64,000 nucleotides of DNA from Streptomyces violaceusniger Tu 4113. Its GTDB lineage: Bacteria; Actinomycetota; Actinomycetes; Streptomycetales; Streptomycetaceae. The first letter of the stretch is position 1. Every line of letters begins with the position of its first letter. The notes beneath the pieces are model-generated. The model was not told the DNA's origin. It did no database searches and saw nothing but the letters and a program-made list of their open reading frames with translations. The stretch covers positions 8,742,001 through 8,806,000 of the forward strand of contig NC_015957.1 in assembly GCF_000147815.2 (NCBI RefSeq), given 5' to 3'. Positions 57,227 to 64,000 of the stretch are shown here, piece after piece. A program made the translations under genes and the position numbers.

Positions 57227-57353
57227 GGGGTACCGGGTCACGGGTCTGACCAGGATGGTCACAGGGGTCACGGCGGGTGTGACCCCGCCCGTGACCCGCC
57301 AGCGGGCCGCCGACCAACCGGGCCTTTCGTGCGTTCGGGGCACACTGGTTCAC

Positions 57354-57536
57354 ATGCACCACGAGCCACGCCTGATCGACGTCTACGCCGCCGCCATACA
57401 GGCCCAGGTGAAGCCCGGCACCATCCGCCAATGGCTACGCCGCGGCAAGCTCACCCACCACGGCTACGACCCCGACGGCCGCGCCCTCGTCGACCTCGAA
57501 GAACTCGCCCCCCAGCTAACCGCCAAGGCCGCTTGA
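57354..57536 (+). CDS. Small helix-turn-helix phage protein
   Basis: This 60-residue protein (ATG 57354) is one HTH_17-type domain: LIDVYAAAIQAQVKPGTIRQ then WLRRGKLTHHGYDPDGRALV. It has no clear ribosome site and may be leaderless. Being adjacent to the repeat region, it is a candidate binder of those arrays or a late-gene activator. Confidence 0.68.
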   Translation: MHHEPRLIDVYAAAIQAQVKPGTIRQWLRRGKLTHHGYDPDGRALVDLEELAPQLTAKAA

Positions 57537-57632
57537 CCCGGTTAGTTGACGGGTGTAACACTCAAGGCGTACTCAGCGTGCCCACAAGCCGTTGACGAGC
57601 CCCCAGCCCGCCCCGCACACGCGGGGGCACCC

Positions 57633-57659
57633 AAGGCCCTGACCCGAGGTCGGGGCCTT
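57633..57659. terminator. Terminator-like hairpin
   Basis: AAGGCCCTGACC and GGTCGGGGCCTT pair over 11-12 positions around a CGA loop, about 100 bp after the HTH gene. It probably insulates the lipoprotein operon. Confidence 0.6.
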
Positions 57660-57748
57660 CGTCATGTCACGAAACGGCCAACCAGTAGACGACGCCGACA
57701 TCCCAGGCGCACCATTCCCCTCCAGCGCAAACCAGCCCAGGGGGGACC

Positions 57749-58072
57749 ATGCGCACCATCGCCATCACCGCCGCCGCGCTCATGCTCGCCGCGGCCGCCG
57801 TCGGCTGCTCCAGCAACACCAGCGACGACAAACCGGCCAAGGCGCCAACCAGCCAGCCGGCCAAGCCCACGCCCACCCTCGACCCCACCGAGGCCCGCGC
57901 AGCATGCGTGGACGCCATCGCCAAGGCCATCCAGGACGACAACGACCCCGAAGAGACCGGCGACCGGCCCGCCGAGTGCAAGAGCATCGCCGACAGTGAC
58001 TGGCTCGACGCCTACATGGACGGACTCCACCAGCGGAACCAGAAGAACCTGGACAGCCTCGGCGGCTCCTGA
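57749..58072 (+). CDS. Small prophage lipoprotein
   Basis: This 107-residue protein has a signal peptide and lipobox (TIAITAAALMLAAAAVGCSS, lipid-modified Cys near 20), a Thr/Pro/Lys linker and an acidic C-terminal domain with two further Cys (ARAACVDAIAKAIQ, PAECKSIADSDW). GGGGGGA precedes ATG 57749. Prophage lipoproteins often give superinfection exclusion; that role is a guess. Confidence 0.75.
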   Translation: MRTIAITAAALMLAAAAVGCSSNTSDDKPAKAPTSQPAKPTPTLDPTEARAACVDAIAKAIQDDNDPEETGDRPAECKSIADSDWLDAYMDGLHQRNQKNLDSLGGS

Positions 58073-58082
58073 CTGCAAGGGG

Positions 58083-58361
58083 GTGACCGTGGCAGGGAAC
58101 CCCCGCAACGGCCGCCCGTACCGGCGTCTCGTGGCCGCAGTGAAAGCCCAGGGCATGCCCTGCTGGATCTGCGGCCACTGGATCGACCCCGAGCTCAACG
58201 CCCGGCACGCCTGGTCGTTCACCCTCGACCACGCCGTGCCGCTGTCCAAGGGCGGCAGCCTCCTCGACCCCGCCAACGCCCGGTCAGCACACCGACGGTG
58301 CAACAGCGCCCGCGGCAACCGGCTCACCGTCCCGCAGGCCCGAGCGTCCCGCAGGTGGTGA
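58083..58361 (+). CDS. HNH endonuclease near the terminase genes
   Basis: This 92-residue nuclease has PCWICGHWID, the LDHAVPLSKGGSLLDPANA segment and AHRRCNSARGNRL, the complete zinc-bound HNH motif. GTG 58083 follows AAGGGG. In HK97-type phages, an HNH protein beside terminase is required for specific packaging cleavage, so this copy (unlike that at 53327) probably works with the terminase. Confidence 0.88.
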   Translation: MTVAGNPRNGRPYRRLVAAVKAQGMPCWICGHWIDPELNARHAWSFTLDHAVPLSKGGSLLDPANARSAHRRCNSARGNRLTVPQARASRRW

Positions 58362-58365
58362 GCGC

Positions 58366-58803
58366 GTGCTGTACGTCGTCACCGGGCCGCCCGGCGCAGG
58401 CAAGAGCTCGTGGATCCGAGCACGCGCCAAGCCGACGGACATCGTCATCGACATGGACCTGCTCGCCCTCGCCCTCGCCGGGCCAGGCGCACCCGACCAC
58501 AACCACGGCGTCGTACTCGCCAAGGTCGCACTACGCGCCCGCTACGCGGCGATCGACGAGGCATGCCAGCACCTCGACCAGGTCGACGTCTACCTGATCC
58601 ACACCATGCCCAGCCCCAAGAACCTGGCCAAGTACAAGCGGCTCAAGGCCAAGGTGGTGACGGTCGACCCCGGCCGGGACGTGGTGATGCGACGCATCGA
58701 GGCCATGCGCCAGCCCACCATGAAGGCGGTCGCCACCCGCTGGTACAGGCAACGCCCGAAGACGTCACAAGGCGTGATGCCCCAGCGGTCGAGGGACTGG
58801 TAA
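58366..58803 (+). CDS. P-loop kinase-like ATPase
   Basis: This 145-residue protein starts at GTG 58366 with the Walker A motif VVTGPPGAGKSSWIRARA (about 4-21), an Asp pair in VIDMDLLALAL and VTVDPGRDVVMRRIEAM. The size and motifs suit a small polynucleotide- or nucleoside-kinase-like enzyme. It is placed between HNH and terminase, so a packaging or DNA-repair role is plausible. Confidence 0.75.
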   Translation: MLYVVTGPPGAGKSSWIRARAKPTDIVIDMDLLALALAGPGAPDHNHGVVLAKVALRARYAAIDEACQHLDQVDVYLIHTMPSPKNLAKYKRLKAKVVTVDPGRDVVMRRIEAMRQPTMKAVATRWYRQRPKTSQGVMPQRSRDW

Positions 58804-58947
58804 CCCACCGCACACAGCGTCAGCTCACGGATCGTGACCTCGGCGGCCGGCATCACCGAGCGCGACCACAGCAGCTCGAATGACCATGAGGCGGCGAGCC
58901 GAACGGAGATCATCCGGCCGAGCGGAGCCCTTCTTTAGAGGGCTTCC

Positions 58948-58982
58948 CGGGCGACCCAAACGCCCTTGTCGCCCGATTTTTT
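58948..58982 (+). terminator. Rho-independent terminator before the late genes
   Basis: CGGGCGAC and GTCGCCCG form an 8-bp stem with a 12-base loop, followed by ATTTTTT. It is the best U-tract terminator in the window and separates early/middle from late genes. The rest of 58804-59144 contains TTGACC at 59007-59012, a possible late promoter -35 box with only a weak -10. Confidence 0.85.
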
Positions 58983-59144
58983 GCGCGGCCGATCTGAAAG
59001 GCGATCTTGACCGTGAACCTAGTTCCGAGTCATTAGGGAACGTCACGCTCTGCAACCTTCGCACCATTACGATGCGTAACGCCCCGGTTGGTCACTGCAT
59101 GTGACGAAGTGTCCGGCTACGTCTGGCTACGAGGGGGTGGCGGG

Positions 59145-59423
59145 GTGGGCCTCGTAGAGGACGCTACCCGAGCTGAGCTGCAGCAGATGCGCGTGGAGAC
59201 CGAAGCCCCTGGCCTCTCCGAGGTCGCGCTGAAGCTGGCCCGTCAACTGGACGAGGCCGACAAGCCGACCAGCGCCGCCGTGGTGGCCCGCGAGCTGCGC
59301 GGGATCCTAGCTGACCTGCGGAAACTCGCACCCGTCGATGAGGGGGAGGACTCGGTCAATGACATCACTCGTCAGCGAGAGAAGCGCCGAGCCGAAGCCC
59401 GGGAGCAAGCCTCAGGTGAGTGA
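59145..59423 (+). CDS. Phage terminase small subunit (putative)
   Basis: This 92-residue helical protein is read from GTG 59145 with GAGGGGG upstream (VGLVEDATRAELQQMRVETE). It is assigned by position directly before the large terminase, by size and by its helical content; there is no decisive motif. It overlaps the large subunit start by 65 bases, which is long but each has a ribosome site. Confidence 0.62.
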   Translation: MGLVEDATRAELQQMRVETEAPGLSEVALKLARQLDEADKPTSAAVVARELRGILADLRKLAPVDEGEDSVNDITRQREKRRAEAREQASGE

Positions 59424-60891
59424 CGGTCCGGTCTACGGGCACCAGCGGCCGCGTCTCCTGACCGTGCCCGGGCGTGCCCTGACCAGCGCCGGTCAGGAAG
59501 CCGTCGACCTGGCGGCACGGGCCGGGCTGATGCTCGATCCGTGGCAGCGGTTCGTCCTCGATGAGGGCATGGGCGAGAAGGCGGACGGCAACTGGTCCTC
59601 GCCCGAGGTGTGCGTCAACGTCCCGCGGCAGTGCGGCAAGGGCGGGATCATCGAAGCCAGGGAGCTATGGGGGCTGTACGTCGGCGGCGAGCAGTTGATC
59701 CTGCACAGCGCCCATGAGTTCAAGACGGCGAAGAACGCGTTCAAGCGGATCGAGCGCCTGATCCGATCAACTCCTGACCTGCACAAACGCGTCAAACGGT
59801 ACTGGCAAACCGTCGGGGAAGAAGGCATCGAGCTGCACACCGGGCAGCTGCTGCGTTTCATTGCCCGCTCGGGCGGCTCGGGGCGGGGCTTCACTGCGGA
59901 CTGCATCGTGCTCGACGAGGACATGATCCTTGGCGACGACGCGATGGCCGCGCTGGCGCCGACGCTGGCCGCTGTCGACAACCCGCAGACCTGGTATCTC
60001 GGGTCGGCCGGGATCGGGCATCAGTCGGTGCAGCTCGGCAGGCTACGCCGCCGGGCCTTGGCCGCGCTGGAGTCGGGCGACCCGGATCCGACGCTGGCCT
60101 ACTTCGAGTGGTCGATCGACGAGCACCGGGACGAGTGCGGGCAGGGCTGTACGGAGCATGACGACGTGGCGGCGCCCGAGTCGGTGCTGAAGGCCAACCC
60201 GGCGGTCGGGTACCGGCTGACGTTGGAGAAGTGCGCGAACGAGCGGCTGACGCTGGGCGACACGCTGTTCGCCCGTGAGCGGCTCGGTGTCGGGGTGTAC
60301 CCGTCCGACGTGGCCGATACCTGGCAGGTCATCGGGGAGGACGCCTGGCGGGCGCTGGCGGCGGCTGAGAGCGCGCCGTCGGATCCCCTGGCGTTCGCCA
60401 TCGACATGACCCCCGAGCGGTCTCACAGCGCGATCGGCGTAGCCGGAGTCTCTGGGGTCGTAACGCATGTGGAAGTGGTCGACCATCAGCCGGGTACCGG
60501 GTGGGTGTTTGAGCGGGCCTGCGAGCTGCAGGAACGCCACAACCCCCGCTGCTGGGTGGTGGACGAGGGCGGTCCGGCTGGCTCCCTGATACCGGAGTTG
60601 CGTAAACGGGGACTGAACGTGATCTCTCCCAAGACGCGGCAGATCGCGCAGGCGTGCGGTCAGTTCTACGACGCGGTGGCCGAGCAGTCCATCGTGCACA
60701 TCGACAACGCGCCCCTGGCGGCTGCTCTGGCGGGCGCGCAGCAGCGTCCCCTGGGCGACGCTTGGGCGTGGGCCCGGCGGGGCGTGTCCGTGGATATCAG
60801 CCCGCTGGTGGCCGTGACGCTGGCCAAGTGGGGCCTTGAGGCCGAGCTGGACGACGAAGAGCCCGGCGACATCCTGAACGCAGTGTGGTGA
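59359..60891 (+). CDS. terL: Phage terminase large subunit
   Basis: This 510-residue packaging motor and nuclease has the adenine/Walker A-like segment VCVNVPRQCGKGGIIEAREL (about 85-104), Walker B CIVLDEDM (about 184-191) and a C-terminal nuclease domain with LAFAIDMTPERSHSAIG (Asp near 347) and WVVDEGGPAG. ATG 59359 with GGGAGGA nine bases upstream is the chosen start. It begins the structural operon. Confidence 0.93.
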   Translation: MTSLVSERSAEPKPGSKPQVSDGPVYGHQRPRLLTVPGRALTSAGQEAVDLAARAGLMLDPWQRFVLDEGMGEKADGNWSSPEVCVNVPRQCGKGGIIEARELWGLYVGGEQLILHSAHEFKTAKNAFKRIERLIRSTPDLHKRVKRYWQTVGEEGIELHTGQLLRFIARSGGSGRGFTADCIVLDEDMILGDDAMAALAPTLAAVDNPQTWYLGSAGIGHQSVQLGRLRRRALAALESGDPDPTLAYFEWSIDEHRDECGQGCTEHDDVAAPESVLKANPAVGYRLTLEKCANERLTLGDTLFARERLGVGVYPSDVADTWQVIGEDAWRALAAAESAPSDPLAFAIDMTPERSHSAIGVAGVSGVVTHVEVVDHQPGTGWVFERACELQERHNPRCWVVDEGGPAGSLIPELRKRGLNVISPKTRQIAQACGQFYDAVAEQSIVHIDNAPLAAALAGAQQRPLGDAWAWARRGVSVDISPLVAVTLAKWGLEAELDDEEPGDILNAVW

Positions 60892-60902
60892 GGAGTGGGC
60901 GC

Positions 60903-62054
60903 ATGAGCTGGTGGTGGCCATTCCGCCGCAGGGAACAGCAGCGGGCGATCACGTATCAGGACGTGTGGGGATCCGGGGGCGACCCGGCCGTGCTGCGCGG
61001 AGGATCCCAGGAACGGGCGCTGCGCCTGGCCCCTGTGTACGCCGCTACGCGGCTACTGGCGGACTCGGTGGCCTCCCTGCCCATCCGGTCCTACGCGGCC
61101 GCCGGGGAGGCACGTAGGCCCATTTCGACGCCATCCCTGTTCGTGCGGCCCGCAGCGATCGGCACGCGGTACGACTGGTTGCACCGGGCGATGACGTCGC
61201 TGACGCTGCGGGGTAACGCCTACGGGCTGATCGTGGCGTGGGACCGCACGGGCTGGCCCTCTCAGATCGAGTGGCTGCATCCCGATGACGTGAGTATCGA
61301 GGACAACTTCGCACCGCATCCGGTCTGGTACTACAAGGGGCGGCGCCTGGACGAGGGGCAGATGTTTCACGTCCCGGCCTACACGCTGCCCGGCCAGACC
61401 CTGGGGCTGTCACCGATCCAGCAGTTCGCGCTCACCACGGACACCGGATTGCTGGCGCAGCAGTTCGGGCGGGACTGGTTCGCCAACGGGTCGACCCCGG
61501 CCGCCGTGCTGGAGACCGACCGTGAGGTCCAGGCCGAGGCGGCGACCATCCTGAAGGCCCGCTTCGAGCAGGCCGCCGAGGGGCGGGGCGTCGCAGTGCT
61601 GGGGCTGGGCACGAAGTACAAGCCCATCTCCGTCCCGGCGGAAGAGTCGCAGTTCCTGGAGACCATCAAGGCGTCGGCGAACCAGATCGCCGCGATCTAC
61701 GGGGTCCCACCCGAGAAGATCGGTGGTACGACCGGCAACAGCCTGACCTACTCGACGGTCGAGCAGAACAGCCTCGACCTGCTGACGTGGACGCTGCGCC
61801 CGTGGCTGGCCCGGCTGGAAGAGGCACTGTCCCTGCTGCGCCCGCCGGATGAGTCGGTGAAGTTCAACGCGGACGCCATGCTCCGCACCGACACCCTCAC
61901 CCGTTACCGGGCGCACTCGATCGCCCGCCGGATCGGGCTGAACAGCATCGACGAGCTACGGGCTCTTGAAGACGAACAGCCCCTGCCGGACGGGCAGGGC
62001 CAGGACTACACCCCACTGGGCGGACTGCCCCCGGACGGAAGCGAGAACCCATGA
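60903..62054 (+). CDS. HK97-family portal protein
   Basis: This 383-residue portal starts at ATG 60903 after GAGGAG. Family features are YAATRLLADSVASLPIRSYA, LRGNAYGLIVAWDRTGWPSQ, LGLSPIQQFALTTDTGLLAQ and IYGVPPEKIGG. It forms the dodecameric DNA gate of the capsid. It overlaps the protease gene by four bases. Confidence 0.94.
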   Translation: MSWWWPFRRREQQRAITYQDVWGSGGDPAVLRGGSQERALRLAPVYAATRLLADSVASLPIRSYAAAGEARRPISTPSLFVRPAAIGTRYDWLHRAMTSLTLRGNAYGLIVAWDRTGWPSQIEWLHPDDVSIEDNFAPHPVWYYKGRRLDEGQMFHVPAYTLPGQTLGLSPIQQFALTTDTGLLAQQFGRDWFANGSTPAAVLETDREVQAEAATILKARFEQAAEGRGVAVLGLGTKYKPISVPAEESQFLETIKASANQIAAIYGVPPEKIGGTTGNSLTYSTVEQNSLDLLTWTLRPWLARLEEALSLLRPPDESVKFNADAMLRTDTLTRYRAHSIARRIGLNSIDELRALEDEQPLPDGQGQDYTPLGGLPPDGSENP

Positions 62055-62800
62055 GCGGCGCCTCAGAGCGCCGGTTCACGCGCGGCCTGGTCGAGGTCCG
62101 CGCCGCCGGCGAGACACGCACCATCGGCGGCTACGCCGCGAAGTTCAATGCCCTGTCGCGGAACCTGGGCGGATTCGTCGAGCGGATCGACCCCGGGTTC
62201 TTCGCGAAGTCCGAGGGGGACGGCTGGCCCGAGGCCATGGCCCGCTACAACCACGACGACAACATGCTGCTGGGCACCACCGAGGGCGGGACGCTGCGGC
62301 TGGCCGTGGACAGCACCGGGCTGGACTACAGCGTGGACGTGCCGCAGGCCCGCGGGGACGTGTACGAGCTCGTCCAGCGCGGCGACGTGCGCCGCTCCAG
62401 CTTCGCGTTCTACACCTTCGAGGACGACTGGGGCATGACCGAGCAGGGCTTCGCGGTGCGGACGCTGCTGTCCGGCCAGCTGGTCGACGTGGCCCCGGTG
62501 AACACCCCCGCGTACCTGGACACCTCGACGGGGCTGCGGTCGCTGGCCGAGCAGGTGGGCGCCGAGCTGGAGGAAGTGCGCGCGGCGGCCGCAGAGGACG
62601 ACCTGACGAAGTTCCTGGCCAAGCCCAAGGAGACCGTCGTCATCGATCTCAAGGGCGAGCCGACAGAGATCGCGCACATGCTCCGGGGAGCAATCCTGGA
62701 GGTCAAGAGGACTTCAGCGCCGAACGGGCAGGGCGACCCCCACCCGCTCGTTGCTGTGCGGCAGCGGCGCGCCGCGCTCTACCAGCGCCGCACCTTCTGA
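62051..62800 (+). CDS. HK97-family prohead protease
   Basis: This 249-residue assembly protease has GGYAAKFNALSRNLGGFVER, the catalytic His in ARYNHDDNMLLG and the catalytic Ser in GDVRRSSFAFYTF. The DVAPVNTPAYLDTS segment is also conserved. It matures the capsid by cleaving the N-terminal delta domain of the next gene's product. Confidence 0.93.
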   Translation: MSGASERRFTRGLVEVRAAGETRTIGGYAAKFNALSRNLGGFVERIDPGFFAKSEGDGWPEAMARYNHDDNMLLGTTEGGTLRLAVDSTGLDYSVDVPQARGDVYELVQRGDVRRSSFAFYTFEDDWGMTEQGFAVRTLLSGQLVDVAPVNTPAYLDTSTGLRSLAEQVGAELEEVRAAAAEDDLTKFLAKPKETVVIDLKGEPTEIAHMLRGAILEVKRTSAPNGQGDPHPLVAVRQRRAALYQRRTF

Positions 62801-62890
62801 GGCAGGGCGACACCCACCTCGACACCACATCCACCAGACACCCCTCGGCACGAGCCGCGCGGGTGTCGTCGTCATGCCCGGAGGGCAACA

Positions 62891-64000
62891 GTGAGCAACG
62901 TCGTCAAGCGGCTGCAGGAACGCCGCGCGAACGTCTGGGAGCAGGCCAAGGCCCTGCTCGACAAGGCCGAGGGCGAGAACCGCGACCTCACCGCCGAGGA
63001 AGAGACCACCTACCAGAAGCTGAACGGCGACCTGGACGCCATCGACGCCCGGGTCAAGGACATGGTCGAGGCCGAGCAGCGGAGCAAGGACGCCGACGCG
63101 GCGTTCGCCGCCCTGCTCGACAGGCCGGCCGGCGCACGGCAGCAGCCGCGGGAGGAGGACTCCGAGCTTCGCCGCTTCGCCCGCGGTGAGCTCCGGTCCA
63201 TCGATATCCGCCCCGAGGGCCCGGTCAACTTCCGTGACCTGGTCAAGGGCACCGCGACGGCGGGCGGCAACACCGTGCCCACCACCTTCTATGGCCAGTT
63301 GGTCGCGCACCTGATCGAGGTGTCCGGCGTCCTGATGGCCAACCCGACCGTGCTCAACACCGCCTCGGGCGAGAGCATGGAGGTGCCGGTCACGACCGCC
63401 CACTCCACCGCGGCGATCACCTCCGAGGGCGGGACGATCACCGAGTCGGACCCGGCGTTCGCCAAGCGGACCCTGGGCGCCTACAAGTACGGCGTCCTGA
63501 TCCAGGCGTCCAGCGAGCTCCTGACCGACACCGGTGTCGACCTGGAGGGCTACCTGTCCATGCAGGCCGGCCGAGCGCTCGGCAACGCCCTGGGCGCCCA
63601 CCTGGTGACCGGCGACGGATCCTCCAAGCCGACTGGCGTCGTCACCTCGGCGTCCACCGGCAAGACCGGCGGCACCGGGGTGGTGGGCGCGTTCACCGCG
63701 GACGACCTGATCGACCTGTTCTACAGCGTCATCGCCCCGTACCGGAACAGCCCCGCGTGCGGCTGGATGATGCGGGACGCCACCATGGGTGCCGCCCGGA
63801 AGCTGAAGGACGGCCAGGGTCAGTATCTGTGGCAGCCGTCTCTGCAGCTCGGTGTCCCGGACACCCTGCTGGGCAAGCCGGTGTACACCGACCCGAACGT
63901 GGCCGCCGTCGCCACCTCGGCCAAGTCCGTGGTCTTCGGTGACTTCTCCGCGTACTTCGTCCGCATGGCGGGCGGGGTGCGGTTCGAGCGGTCGGACGAC
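62891..64000 (+). CDS. HK97-fold major capsid protein (3' end outside window)
   Basis: From GTG 62891 (GGAGGG upstream) the frame stays open to the right edge, giving at least 370 residues. The first 95 residues are a charged coiled coil (SNVVKRLQERRANVWEQAKA, LTAEEETTYQKLNGDLDAID), the delta/scaffold domain removed by the protease. The HK97 fold follows (TATAGGNTVPTTFYGQLVAH, YGVLIQASSELLTDTGVDLE, GKPVYTDPNVAAVATSAKSV). It is partial: the C-terminus is outside the window. Confidence 0.94.
   Translation, partial: MSNVVKRLQERRANVWEQAKALLDKAEGENRDLTAEEETTYQKLNGDLDAIDARVKDMVEAEQRSKDADAAFAALLDRPAGARQQPREEDSELRRFARGELRSIDIRPEGPVNFRDLVKGTATAGGNTVPTTFYGQLVAHLIEVSGVLMANPTVLNTASGESMEVPVTTAHSTAAITSEGGTITESDPAFAKRTLGAYKYGVLIQASSELLTDTGVDLEGYLSMQAGRALGNALGAHLVTGDGSSKPTGVVTSASTGKTGGTGVVGAFTADDLIDLFYSVIAPYRNSPACGWMMRDATMGAARKLKDGQGQYLWQPSLQLGVPDTLLGKPVYTDPNVAAVATSAKSVVFGDFSAYFVRMAGGVRFERSDD

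Larger units (their letters stand above)
56166..57353. other. 1.2-kb non-coding region of serial inverted-word arrays
   Basis: No gene is supported here. The region is a succession of blocks in which one short word is repeated and then its reverse complement is repeated: CCCGTCT three times then AGACGGG three times (56567-56695); TGCTC seven times then GAGCA five times (56704-56868); TGCTC six then GAGCA six (56902-57078); GGTCAC three then GTGACC two (57236-57297). Individual dyads are embedded among them. It lies between early and structural genes. An origin of replication, a centromere-like site or a large structured RNA are all possible. Confidence 0.75.

Overview
The window is very GC-rich actinobacterial DNA with strong G/C third-position bias, GTG/TTG starts, many 4-base start/stop overlaps, and typical Streptomyces families (Scr1-like HTH with DUF5753, DUF6879, PcaV, PcaL fusion, GC-rich intergenic repeats). 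It is most likely a Streptomyces chromosome carrying a resident island and a prophage.

Region 1 (1-9.4 kb): a frameshifted gene remnant, then a GntR/FCD regulator and an MFS transporter that share the same perfect palindrome (TGCTATAGCA) upstream, followed by an AtuA-family (DUF1446) protein and its usual DUF4387 partner. This looks like a small self-regulated catabolic operon. After it come an SDR, small hypothetical genes, a DUF6879/Scr1-type pair and a HemK-like methyltransferase.

Region 2 (9.5-17.5 kb): a complete protocatechuate branch of the beta-ketoadipate pathway, pcaIJFHGB-L, divergent from a PcaV-type MarR repressor. Two similar imperfect dyads lie between them. A GC-rich element with 31-bp perfect terminal inverted repeats separates pcaB from pcaL.

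Region 3 (17.6-30.3 kb): a TetR/SDR pair around a 31-bp dyad, a sugar-type ABC importer (lipoprotein and two permeases) with its GntR regulator, a class V aminotransferase, an APC permease, a membrane protein divergent from a two-component system, and an ArsR-type regulator. Many proteins here and in region 2 carry in-frame tandem-repeat tails.

Region 4 (30.6-40.84 kb): two related RiPP loci in tandem, bounded by near-identical hairpins. Locus A is a graspetide cluster: XRE/TPR-type regulator, two accessory ORFs, precursor, ATP-grasp ligase, PIMT-like methyltransferase. Its regulator is split by an IS3-family insertion with 13-bp inverted repeats and a 3-bp duplication; removing the IS restores the frame exactly. 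Locus B has an intact regulator, nearly identical copies of the two accessory ORFs, a 34-residue Pro-rich peptide containing Asp-Gly, and a PIMT-like methyltransferase, but no ATP-grasp enzyme. It is a candidate aspartimide-only (imiditide/pamtide-like) system derived from a graspetide locus, and is the most interesting item in the window.

Region 5 (40.87-64 kb): a siphovirus-type prophage. It has a tyrosine integrase, a repressor and excisionase-like gene separated by paired 17-bp operators, a TOPRIM/DUF3987 primase-helicase, SSB, many small overlapping ORFs, an HTH-peptide deformylase fusion, HNH nucleases, tandem HTH/coiled-coil paralogues, and then small terminase, large terminase, portal, prohead protease and major capsid (running off the right edge). 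A 1.2-kb non-coding stretch (56.17-57.35 kb) is built from successive arrays of one short word followed by its reverse complement. The right end of the prophage is outside the window.
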